Source: a virus. From it: a stretch of DNA of 29,941 bases. Of the stretch, positions 1 through 6,528 are shown in pieces; the first letter of the stretch is position 1, and each line of letters begins with the position of its first letter. The notes under the pieces were generated by a model, which worked only from the letters and a program-made list of their open reading frames with translations, ran no database searches and had not been told where the DNA came from. The stretch lies in IMG/VR virus record IMGVR_UViG_3300028844_000646, positions 1-29,941 of that record. One strand, 5' to 3'. A program made the translations under genes and the position numbers.

Positions 1-39
1 CTGTTCCATTGCCTCAATTTTCTTATCTGTTTCGGCCAT
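1..39 (-). CDS. 22: Prohead scaffold protein gp22, N-terminal fragment (by position)
   Basis: Only the first 13 codons lie in the window; they read MAETDKKIEAMEQ and the gene runs off the left edge. The start is supported by a GGGAG ribosome site just upstream (plus-strand ctccc near 46-50) and by a late promoter box at 90-97. The assignment rests on synteny: in T4-like phages the scaffold gene 22 follows the prohead protease gene 21, and gp22 forms the internal core around which the capsid assembles before gp21 degrades it. The short charged sequence fits a helical scaffold protein but is far too short to prove it. Another small prohead-core gene is the alternative. Confidence 0.55.
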   Translation of the reverse strand, partial: MAETDKKIEAMEQ

Positions 40-89
40 TGAAATCTCCCTTATAAAAATAAACGTTTATTTTTTGTTTCGTTATAGGA

Positions 90-97
90 TATTTATA
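90..97 (-). promoter_or_regulatory. T4-type late promoter upstream of gene 22
   Basis: An exact TATAAATA box on the minus strand (TATTTATA on plus). It lies about 50 bases before the gene 22 start and just before the end of gene 21. T4 late transcription uses this box with a phage sigma factor and the sliding clamp, so the scaffold gene can be transcribed apart from the upstream operon. Confidence 0.75.
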
Positions 98-100
98 AGA

Positions 101-745
101 TTAAAGTTTTTGAAGAAAGTTTTTAAAGATATTAGCTTTCTTTTCTTCAAGTTCTCTACGTCTTGTCTTATAAATCTCCATTTTCCATGCACTAACATCT
201 TTCTCTGTTAATACACCATTATCCCATACCCACTCTTTACCTTCCATAATACCTTCTACGAAAGCGTCTGGAGCAGACGGGTCTGCTACAATATCAGCAG
301 CGGTTGCGATGTAAAAGTCATCTGATACAACGTTCATGCCACCTTTTTGTACTAACGAACCCATACCACGAGAAGATACACCCAATTGTGCGCCCTCATC
401 AATAAGACCTTTTACAATCTTACCATACGGTGTGTTCATTATTTTTGCTTCGCCAATAAAATTGTTACCATCTGGATAGAGTTTCGTAATCATGTGTGAT
501 ACTCTTTCTAGGTTAACTGTTGGTCCGTCAGGGTGTCCTAACTCGCCAAACGCTCTTTTCTTATTAACAAATTCTTGGTTATATCTTTTTACTTCATTCA
601 TAAGTACATCTTTTGGATATACTCTTCCATTTCTATTTTTTATTTCGCTTTGTAAAAAGATTCCTTTAATCTTGTAGTCTTTTTTACCGTTAGTTTCTTC
701 TATAAGATACTCGGCGTTGTTTATTTCTTCGGAAATTAGTTTCAT
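101..745 (-). CDS. 21: Prohead core scaffold protein and protease gp21
   Basis: This is the maturation protease of the T4-like prohead. It digests the internal core and trims capsid proteins before DNA packaging. At 214 residues it matches T4 gp21 (about 212). The fold belongs to the herpesvirus-assemblin-like serine protease group. The conserved block GELGHPDGPTVNLERVSHMI (residues 67-86) holds the putative catalytic His71. GVSSRG (122-127) holds the putative nucleophilic serine. DIVADPSAPDAFVEG near residue 152 is also typical. The C-terminus is a charged helix. The start has an AGAGAG ribosome site and a late promoter 24 bases upstream. It sits between the small prohead genes and gene 22, as in T4. 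Confidence 0.93.
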   Translation of the reverse strand: MKLISEEINNAEYLIEETNGKKDYKIKGIFLQSEIKNRNGRVYPKDVLMNEVKRYNQEFVNKKRAFGELGHPDGPTVNLERVSHMITKLYPDGNNFIGEAKIMNTPYGKIVKGLIDEGAQLGVSSRGMGSLVQKGGMNVVSDDFYIATAADIVADPSAPDAFVEGIMEGKEWVWDNGVLTEKDVSAWKMEIYKTRRRELEEKKANIFKNFLQKL

Positions 746-769
746 AAATTTTTCTCTCTTTGTAGTATA

Positions 770-777
770 TATTTATA
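770..777 (-). promoter_or_regulatory. T4-type late promoter for gene 21
   Basis: An exact TATAAATA box on the minus strand, 24 bases before the gene 21 start codon and just after the stop of the preceding small gene. It lies inside an AGTATA...TATACT inverted repeat (764-779), which probably reflects A+T-rich composition. Confidence 0.78.
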
Positions 778-784
778 CTTTTTT

Positions 785-1177
785 TTATCTAAACTCGACA
801 ATAATCGTGTAATTATCACCTCTTGCGAAATTCTTTGTTGAGACTAAAACATCGCCTGTAGGTGTTCCAGCATTGTTTGGAATATTATTACCATCTGTTC
901 TAAAGTCCATAAAACCGTTACCAGATAAGAATAACGCAGTCGCATTGATTGTTCCATCCCAAATAAACTCTACTCCTGACTTACTATCTGATGTATTGAT
1001 TGAGTAATATACTCTCGCTATTGTTCGGTTTCCATCTTCTGACATAAAAGTTAATTCAGAAGCGTCCACTTTTTTTACTAAAGTTTCACCAGTTCCATCA
1101 GAGAAATTTGTAAGTTTCGCTACAAATTTGACACCTGATGTGTCTGATATTGTTTGTGTTGTTACTATGTCAGCCAT
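785..1177 (-). CDS. Small hypothetical protein of the prohead region, 130 aa
   Basis: I do not recognise a characterised family. The 130-residue protein begins MADIVTTQTISD and alternates short hydrophobic and polar stretches (VKFVAKLTNF, ARVYYSIN, YTIIVEFR). This suggests an all-beta structural protein. It has no signal peptide, membrane segment or cysteine. Its start codon overlaps the stop of the upstream 119-aa gene by one base (TAATG), so translation is probably coupled. It is the last of five small genes between portal gene 20 and protease gene 21, where T4 has only genes 67 and 68. Its place in a late virion operon makes a minor virion or prohead component likely, but that is inference. 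Confidence 0.6.
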   Translation of the reverse strand: MADIVTTQTISDTSGVKFVAKLTNFSDGTGETLVKKVDASELTFMSEDGNRTIARVYYSINTSDSKSGVEFIWDGTINATALFLSGNGFMDFRTDGNNIPNNAGTPTGDVLVSTKNFARGDNYTIIVEFR

Positions 1178-1536
1178 TAGTTTGTATATCCTGATTCTTT
1201 TTGTGCCTCTATTACTACATTATAACTTGTAACATCAGAGTCGCTTGTTAGTAAAATATCACCTATTACATCTTTAATTCTATCTTCAGTAGGTTTAAGT
1301 CCGTAATTACCACGTCCTTCTAACTCTACTTTCTTTTCTTTATCATTCTTAAAAAATACTGTACACTTACCAGTACCTAATATTTCATAATGTATATCTG
1401 CGATTGCGACCTTTGGTTCACTTGAAGCATTGTTAGACGCTTCAACATCTACTAAAGTCTGATCAATTTCATTTCCAATACCATTTGCTTTAACTATAAT
1501 ATTAAAATCATTATCAGTTAGTTTAGTCGCATTCAT
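1177..1536 (-). CDS. Small hypothetical protein of the prohead region, 119 aa
   Basis: A 119-residue protein beginning MNATKLTDNDFNI, with no family I can name. The middle holds beta-like segments (KVAIADIHYEIL, KCTVFFKND) and a lysine/glutamate-rich turn, then GRGNYGLKPTEDRI. The second half (DVIGDILLTSDSDVTSYNVV) resembles a small beta domain of the kind found in phage head or tail decoration proteins. It follows the upstream small gene by six bases and overlaps the next by one base, so all are probably translated from one late message. The ribosome site is weak (AAGAA). Function is unknown; a minor structural role is inferred from context only. Confidence 0.6.
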   Translation of the reverse strand: MNATKLTDNDFNIIVKANGIGNEIDQTLVDVEASNNASSEPKVAIADIHYEILGTGKCTVFFKNDKEKKVELEGRGNYGLKPTEDRIKDVIGDILLTSDSDVTSYNVVIEAQKESGYTN

Positions 1537-1542
1537 AATTTC

Positions 1543-1779
1543 TTATTGAGCATCGTAATAAGTTTTTGATAACTCACCACTCTCTTGTGTTTGTCCTGTT
1601 TTTCTACATCTAATATAAGTTTGTACTGTATCACTAGTTCCTGGTTTAGTATATGTTCTTATACCACCAGAGATAACTGAGTTAGCACCATCAGCAGAAT
1701 CAGGATATGTGTTAGTTGCCGTAGCACTATTTTCATATTGCCATATACTGTTTGATCCTGGAACTGTTACCCACGCCAT
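1543..1779 (-). CDS. Small hypothetical virion-region protein, 78 aa
   Basis: The likely product is 78 residues starting MAWVTVPGSNSIWQYEN. A longer form beginning seven codons upstream (MKNWENN) is possible. The internal ATG is preferred because it has a GGGAG ribosome site (1786-1790) at ideal spacing and begins directly after the preceding stop codon. The sequence is rich in Ser, Thr, Gly and Tyr (SVISGGIRTYTKPGTSDTVQ), typical of small beta-rich virion components. The opening resembles, from memory, short conserved proteins of marine T4-like phages of unknown function. Context is the prohead operon. No catalytic residues are visible. Confidence 0.6.
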   Translation of the reverse strand: MAWVTVPGSNSIWQYENSATATNTYPDSADGANSVISGGIRTYTKPGTSDTVQTYIRCRKTGQTQESGELSKTYYDAQ

Positions 1780-1780
1780 G

Positions 1781-2020
1781 TTATTCTCCCAATTTTTCAA
1801 TTACTTCTTCGTCAAAGTAATCTTCTATTTGTTTTACTTCTATTCTATGTATAGCAGCAACTTCTTTAATTGCGCTTTCAAATCTTTCAACAACATTGCC
1901 TTTAGCTTCTTCATAGAAACTAAAGACATCTTTAATTGCGTCTTTCATAATAGGCGAAAGACTATTGTAAGTTTTTGAATCTACTAAAAGATTCTCTTTA
2001 ACTATTTGACTCACCTGCAT
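1781..2020 (-). CDS. Small helical protein of the prohead operon, 79 aa
   Basis: A short acidic protein that reads as almost entirely helical (SPIMKDAIKDVFSFYEEAKG, then a C-terminal acidic amphipathic helix ending EEVIEKLGE). Three in-frame starts are close together: TTG at 2029, ATG at 2026 and ATG at 2020. The last lies nine bases after an AGGAG site and is preferred. The coding start overlaps the end of the upstream 116-aa gene. In T4 the place after the portal gene holds small internal core genes 67 and 68, and a short acidic helical protein fits that group. I see no diagnostic motif, so the core role is inferred. Confidence 0.55.
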   Translation of the reverse strand: MQVSQIVKENLLVDSKTYNSLSPIMKDAIKDVFSFYEEAKGNVVERFESAIKEVAAIHRIEVKQIEDYFDEEVIEKLGE

Positions 2021-2348
2021 TGACATCAACTCCTACCATGGTATCTGCTGTACCATCTTGTGTTAAGTCAAGTTCAGCTTGACCATCTTTAACATCATTC
2101 ATAGTCTGCACTTGTCCATCTGGTGTAAAAGTTCCTATATCAGCTACTTCTGGTTTAGGGTCACTGTGTGCTTCTGCTTCAGGTATTGGATTATTTGTAT
2201 TATTAAACAAATTACTTGCCATATCTTTTCTATGATTATCTAACGTTGATCCAACTTTAACTCTCAAAGCATCTTTAAATGCTTCACCAGCACCAGCGTT
2301 GTCGCCTGCCGCAAGTTTATCAACGAAACTTTTTACTTCTTCACTCAT
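1998..2348 (-). CDS. Putative prohead core protein (gp67/gp68-like)
   Basis: Directly downstream of portal gene 20 and overlapping its stop by one base. The first half of this 116-residue protein (SFVDKLAAGDNAGAGEAF, KVGSTLDNHRKDMASNLF) has the pattern of T4-like internal core proteins: a helix, an Ala-rich stretch with a conserved Phe, then a basic segment ending in ASxLF. The second half is acidic and disordered-looking (DPKPEVADIGTFTPDGQVQ). In T4, gp67 and gp68 are core proteins that shape the prohead and are cleaved by gp21. The assignment combines position, composition and remembered similarity to marine-phage homologues; it cannot be assigned to 67 or 68 specifically. Confidence 0.6.
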   Translation of the reverse strand: MSEEVKSFVDKLAAGDNAGAGEAFKDALRVKVGSTLDNHRKDMASNLFNNTNNPIPEAEAHSDPKPEVADIGTFTPDGQVQTMNDVKDGQAELDLTQDGTADTMVGVDVNAGESNS

Positions 2349-3874
2349 TATTTTTTCTCCTCATTTTGTATATTTGTCATGGGATTTTGAATAATACCAT
2401 CATCAATTTCTTGTTTGATCTGATTATCCATTTCTTCCATTTCTCTGTTACTTTGTTTTAAAACATTTTTTCTTATGTATTGTACAGAATAAAACTTACC
2501 AACATAATCTCTCATCTCATTTGCCAACGCTAGTCTTTCTCTTTGAAGTTCTGCGTTTTTAAGTTCAGCAAAGTGTCCATCTTGTATGAAGTCATACTGT
2601 ATACAATCTTTGACTATGTGCCAGTCTTGTTCGCTAATAACACCTTTTAACACTAACTGTGTTCTCATAATATCATTAAACAATTCTGTAAATTTCTTTC
2701 TTAATCTTTGAACAAATTTAGTAAATTTTAATTCATCTCTAGTAATTTCTGAGGCTCGCCCCATGTTAAATCCTTGAGAAGCTTCTAATCTACTAACAGG
2801 AACATTTAGAGAACGATATAGTTTCGCTCTAAAATATTCAACATCAGTCATCTCACCTAGATTTTGACCTCCAGGTAAAGTTGTTATGTCAGTGCCTCTT
2901 CCACCTTCTCTACTTGGTAACCAAAAGTCTTCAAGCATTGACATGTAATTTCGATCATCTCTGATCTCACCTGTGTTGGCGTCATATACTAATTTATTTC
3001 TATATCTCGCCATTACGTCTCTTAAATATTGTTCAGCTTTTACTTTAGGTAAATTACCAACGTCTATTTTAAAGATACGTCTTTCAGGTGCTCTTGCTAT
3101 TCTATAAATGACCACTGCGTCTTCAATCATTCTTAATTGATTAACAGGTTTAATCGCTTTGTGTAAGTATGATAGAACCATGTTTTTGTTTTGGTCTATA
3201 ACACCTGACGCACAAAATGCGATAGTATCAGGCGCTATCTTAATACCACCAGTACCTGTAGTTCCTGTTACACCTCTTTCATTGAATAAAAAGTATTCAA
3301 TATATTCATCAACAACTGCTAGACTATTCATAGCAGATGGACTAGGAACATCAGGTCTTTTCTTTCTGACTTCTCTAATCTTTTTAATCTTTCTAGGGTC
3401 AATGTATTTTAATTCAACTATACCTGCCTTAGGGTTATCTCTATCAATAATCTTTTGATAGAATACACGACCATCAACATACCATCTTCTAAAGATATCA
3501 TGGCCTTTTGTATTGAAGTTCATTAATCTTAAAACTTCTTGGAATTCGTCTTCTATTTTTCTTTGGATTTCTCTTCCGTAAGGTAGATCATTAAAGATAA
3601 CTCTCACGGCGTCTTTCAATTCATTCGCAACAATTGCTTCATTAACAATATCTTCAATCGCCATATCACACTCTGGGTGAATTGCGATCTCTCTATATCT
3701 ACGAATTAAGTCTTGCTCTGTTTTCGCAGTTCCTTCCATGTCCAAATATGAACCAAAGTGACCTCCTGCTGCTACGGTTTGTGTTCCATCATCAGCCTGA
3801 TTGGTTGTAAAACTTTGTTTAGGATCTGCTTTCTTTGTTAGCTTTGTAATACTAAAGCCGAATAGTTCTGCCAT
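2348..3874 (-). CDS. 20: Portal vertex protein gp20
   Basis: The 508-residue product matches the T4-like portal protein in length (T4 about 524) and in conserved blocks. These include ATHPECDMAIEDIVNEAIV-like residues 46-65, a KYIDPRKIKKIREVRKK block (156-172), RAPERRIFKIDVGNLPK (260-276) and SRLEASQGFNMGRASEITRDE near residues 359-379. Twelve copies form the ring at one capsid vertex through which DNA is packaged and to which the neck attaches. It also nucleates prohead assembly. The AAGGA ribosome site and late promoter at 3899-3906 support the start. It lies between tube gene 19 and the prohead-core genes, as in T4. Confidence 0.95.
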   Translation of the reverse strand: MAELFGFSITKLTKKADPKQSFTTNQADDGTQTVAAGGHFGSYLDMEGTAKTEQDLIRRYREIAIHPECDMAIEDIVNEAIVANELKDAVRVIFNDLPYGREIQRKIEDEFQEVLRLMNFNTKGHDIFRRWYVDGRVFYQKIIDRDNPKAGIVELKYIDPRKIKKIREVRKKRPDVPSPSAMNSLAVVDEYIEYFLFNERGVTGTTGTGGIKIAPDTIAFCASGVIDQNKNMVLSYLHKAIKPVNQLRMIEDAVVIYRIARAPERRIFKIDVGNLPKVKAEQYLRDVMARYRNKLVYDANTGEIRDDRNYMSMLEDFWLPSREGGRGTDITTLPGGQNLGEMTDVEYFRAKLYRSLNVPVSRLEASQGFNMGRASEITRDELKFTKFVQRLRKKFTELFNDIMRTQLVLKGVISEQDWHIVKDCIQYDFIQDGHFAELKNAELQRERLALANEMRDYVGKFYSVQYIRKNVLKQSNREMEEMDNQIKQEIDDGIIQNPMTNIQNEEKK

Positions 3875-3898
3875 AATTTATATTTCCTTTACTAAAAA

Positions 3899-3906
3899 TA
3901 TTTATA
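3899..3906 (-). promoter_or_regulatory. T4-type late promoter for gene 20
   Basis: An exact TATAAATA box on the minus strand, 24 bases before the portal start. It follows the GC-rich hairpin at 3908-3924 by a single base, so termination of the tail operon and re-initiation for the head operon are packed together. Confidence 0.78.
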
Positions 3907-3907
3907 A

Positions 3908-3924
3908 GGGCGCTTAGAGCGCCC
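3908..3924 (-). terminator. GC-rich hairpin, probable terminator after gene 19
   Basis: A perfect 7-bp inverted repeat GGGCGCT/AGCGCCC with a three-base loop. On the minus strand it is followed by TTATAAATATTTTT. It lies 16 bases after the stop of tail-tube gene 19. The stem is conspicuous in this A+T-rich genome and has the geometry of an intrinsic terminator, although the U-tract is interrupted by A residues. Confidence 0.65.
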
Positions 3925-3939
3925 CTATATCAATCTTTA

Positions 3940-4467
3940 TTAGGTTGTTGTGTTACTCTCAAAATACTGATATGAGAACGACACTTCAAACGTTTCAATC
4001 TGATCAACAGTTTCGTAGTCCAATCCAATCCCACCAACTGAAGTAGGGAAAGCCCCTCTCAATGTGTAAGATTTGATCGTATTACCGTTTCTATCTAAAT
4101 GATCTAGGAACGCATCAACTTGATAGTCAACTGGGTTAGTTAAACCTTCGTTGTCAGTCATATTGTTAATACCGTTCTGCCATCTTTCAAACGCATTCTT
4201 TAGTCTGAAATTTGTATCATTATAAACAGTTACTGTCCATGGTGCTATTGTTCTATCTCCAGCAATCTTAATATCTCTACCTCTAAATTTAACGTCTATG
4301 TTTCCTACTTCCATAGCCGGTAATTGAGTAGCTCTACATAAGAAAGCCATATCTTCTATTTCTCCACCAACACTTGCATAGCCAGGAAAAGGTAAAGTTA
4401 CCTTAAACTGATTGGCTCTAGCGCCACCGCCTGCAAGTTTAGCTTTGAAGTCATTAATGTTTGCCAT
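3940..4467 (-). CDS. 19: Tail tube protein gp19
   Basis: The subunit of the inner tail tube through which DNA passes. At 175 residues it is close to T4 gp19 (163). It has the features of marine T4-like tube proteins: MANINDFKAKL at the start, a glycine turn, then ANQFKVTLPFPG (residues 18-29). LCRATQLPAMEVGNIDVKF (43-61), RTIAPWTVTVYND (72-84) and a beta-rich C-terminus ending FEVSFSYQYFESNTTT follow. A strong AGAGGAG ribosome site precedes the ATG. It follows sheath gene 18 by 17 bases, so sheath and tube are probably co-transcribed, and the hairpin at 3908-3924 closes the unit. Confidence 0.95.
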   Translation of the reverse strand: MANINDFKAKLAGGGARANQFKVTLPFPGYASVGGEIEDMAFLCRATQLPAMEVGNIDVKFRGRDIKIAGDRTIAPWTVTVYNDTNFRLKNAFERWQNGINNMTDNEGLTNPVDYQVDAFLDHLDRNGNTIKSYTLRGAFPTSVGGIGLDYETVDQIETFEVSFSYQYFESNTTT

Positions 4468-4484
4468 TTTCTATTTCTCCTCTA

Positions 4485-6419
4485 CTAACCTGCTACTTCG
4501 TCAAACGAAACGCCGGTTCTTGTTGCAACGAAAGATAATGTGATAAAGTTGATACTTCTAGCTGGTTTAACATATATCTCAGCTATAAATTCATTTCTAT
4601 CAATTACTTCGCCTGTGTTGTTAGTTTCATCACATACTACTTGGAAGTCTGTGATACCTCTTCTGCCTTGTACTTCTCTTAGGAAAGGCTCAACGATATT
4701 TCTAAAGTTCGCTCTTGTGAATTCATCATTGAATTCAAACAATTGGAATTTAGAAGCAGTTGAAATTGCCTTCTCTAATACAATAAACAATCTTCTTACG
4801 TTTATTCTATCAAAAGCACTTGGAGTTGTTAGACCTGTCTTATCGCCAAACAAGATTGTACCTTGACCTGGGAACGTAGCAACTGGGTTGATACGTGCTG
4901 GGTAAAGTTGATCTCTTTGAGCTTTAGTAGGGTTGAACGCTAATTTAACAGCGCCTCTAACAATACCTCTGTTGAAACCAGCTGGTGAAAACCAACTATC
5001 TGCAACAGTATCTGTTCTCGCAGAAAGACCTGCCATATCACCGTTTAATGGAACAAATCTGTATACGTCAGAATATCTATCGTATTGGTATTTGTATCCA
5101 CTATCAAAAACAACATATGAAGATGATCTGATTGCATTGAAGAATCCGATTACATTTGTCATTTGTGTATTTGAGTTAGTGATATTTACTACATCTGATC
5201 TTTGTGGTGAAGCAAATACAACAGCGTCTTTTCTAGTCTCTGCAATAGTGATTAGATTATCAACGTGTGCTGTACTTGAAGAAGGTCCAGCCATAATTAA
5301 ACCAACATCAACTGTTTCAGCATCTTGGAATTTCTCGTATGCTATTTTTAGTTGACCATCAGTTACTGCTGATCCTGCTGCGCCACCTGTTAAAGCTTCA
5401 AGTGTAGGTACATTTACTGCTGTAAAAGTTGTTCCAGTAGCGGCTGTTCCCCAATTAGTACCTGCAGTATTGTGGTCCATCCAATAAATCTGTGATGATT
5501 TATTAAATATTACATCTGCGTAATAATTGTTATCGCCTTGTGGAGTTTTTGCGTCACTCGCTTTAGACATATTAGAAAAAGATTCTATAACTCTTCCTGG
5601 TTCGCCTGTAATTACGCCATCTTGGTCAACAACTACTACATGGATTTCATCTCCTGAACCGCCTCTTTCGGCTGTCCAAGCTGAAGTTCCAGGAGCGCTA
5701 TCAACTGAATCGTAATATCTCCATCTTCTTTTGATTTTACTATCGTCTGCAACTGCTCTCTTTAAGCCGCCAGCACCTCTAGGGTGTTGAACGAACTCTA
5801 AAGTTTCGCCTGATCCAGCAATAGCTGTTACTCTATAAAAGTCTCCGTCATCATAGTCGTCTGTACTTGCTGTTGTAGAAAACTGAATAATATCTCCAAC
5901 ATTAAATACGTCTGATTCGTCAGTTGTAACAATAGTATCTCCTACTGCTGCACTTGAGTCATCAACTAATGAAGTTGAGATTGATTCGTAAGCTGTTGCA
6001 GATGGACAAGTTGATACTTGTAAACTGTTTCCATGTGCGCCAGCAGTTCTAGCAGCAAAAGATCCGACTGAACCTTGACCTGTAGAGTAGTTATTTTGGT
6101 AGTCATCAGTATTTTTTATTAAAACACCTGTTCCAGATGTTGAAGCATTTAATACTGAAGTATTTTGGGCTCGTACTACACGCAAAGCATTACTATATTG
6201 TAAGAAGTTAGCAGCTGTAAAAAATGTCTCAAAGTTAGTTGAGTCAGGTTTTCCAAACGTATCTACTAATTCTTGTTCACTAGAGATTGAAACAATCTCA
6301 TCAATTGGACCTTTAGCAAAAGAACCCGCAACTGCACCAATACTTGTTGATACTGCTGGAATTATGTTTGTTAGGTCTCTTTCTTGTACGAGAACACCTG
6401 GTGATACTTGAAATGCCAT
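4485..6419 (-). CDS. 18: Contractile tail sheath protein gp18
   Basis: The sheath subunit, which polymerises around the tube and contracts to drive it through the host envelope. At 644 residues it is near T4 gp18 (659). The opening MAFQVSPGVLVQERDLTNII is the conserved sheath N-terminus. The C-terminal third has the family signature: FNRGIVRGAVKLAFNPTKAQ, ARINPVATFPGQGTILFGDK, the INVRRLFIVLEKAI helix and FIAEIYVKPARSINFITLSF. The middle (about residues 130-340) is the variable, surface-exposed insertion. It has a strong AGGAG site and a long leader of roughly 80 bases from the late promoter at 6504-6511, containing a small hairpin. Confidence 0.96.
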   Translation of the reverse strand: MAFQVSPGVLVQERDLTNIIPAVSTSIGAVAGSFAKGPIDEIVSISSEQELVDTFGKPDSTNFETFFTAANFLQYSNALRVVRAQNTSVLNASTSGTGVLIKNTDDYQNNYSTGQGSVGSFAARTAGAHGNSLQVSTCPSATAYESISTSLVDDSSAAVGDTIVTTDESDVFNVGDIIQFSTTASTDDYDDGDFYRVTAIAGSGETLEFVQHPRGAGGLKRAVADDSKIKRRWRYYDSVDSAPGTSAWTAERGGSGDEIHVVVVDQDGVITGEPGRVIESFSNMSKASDAKTPQGDNNYYADVIFNKSSQIYWMDHNTAGTNWGTAATGTTFTAVNVPTLEALTGGAAGSAVTDGQLKIAYEKFQDAETVDVGLIMAGPSSSTAHVDNLITIAETRKDAVVFASPQRSDVVNITNSNTQMTNVIGFFNAIRSSSYVVFDSGYKYQYDRYSDVYRFVPLNGDMAGLSARTDTVADSWFSPAGFNRGIVRGAVKLAFNPTKAQRDQLYPARINPVATFPGQGTILFGDKTGLTTPSAFDRINVRRLFIVLEKAISTASKFQLFEFNDEFTRANFRNIVEPFLREVQGRRGITDFQVVCDETNNTGEVIDRNEFIAEIYVKPARSINFITLSFVATRTGVSFDEVAG

Positions 6420-6458
6420 TGGTTAATTCTCCTCTTTAAATTTAGTTTTATCAAAATT

Positions 6459-6474
6459 CGTAAGTTTTCTTACG
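6459..6474 (-). other. Small hairpin in the leader of gene 18 mRNA
   Basis: CGTAAG, a four-base loop (AAAA on the minus strand) and CTTACG form a perfect 6-bp stem. It lies between the late promoter at 6504-6511 and the sheath start at 6419, so it would be in the 5' untranslated RNA. It could protect the message end or act as a weak terminator for read-through from gene 17. The stem is short, so chance is possible. Confidence 0.35.
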
Positions 6475-6503
6475 TCCATAGTCAAACATTTTATCATTAG
6501 AGA

Positions 6504-6511
6504 TATTTATA
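6504..6511 (-). promoter_or_regulatory. T4-type late promoter for gene 18
   Basis: An exact TATAAATA box on the minus strand in the 109-base gap between genes 17 and 18, the longest gap in the structural module. Predicted transcription starts near 6498, giving the sheath message a leader of roughly 80 bases. Confidence 0.78.
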
Positions 6512-6528
6512 ATAGTCTTAATTTACGG

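Noticed and set aside
764-779. AGTATA/TATACT inverted repeat followed by a T-run on the plus strand
   Set aside because: Looks like a plus-strand terminator, but no plus-strand gene ends there and the AT-only stem is weak; it simply surrounds the late promoter.
4540-5715. Plus-strand open frames opposite gene 18
   Set aside because: They lie fully antisense to a certain sheath gene, lack ribosome sites and have compositions expected from the complementary strand.
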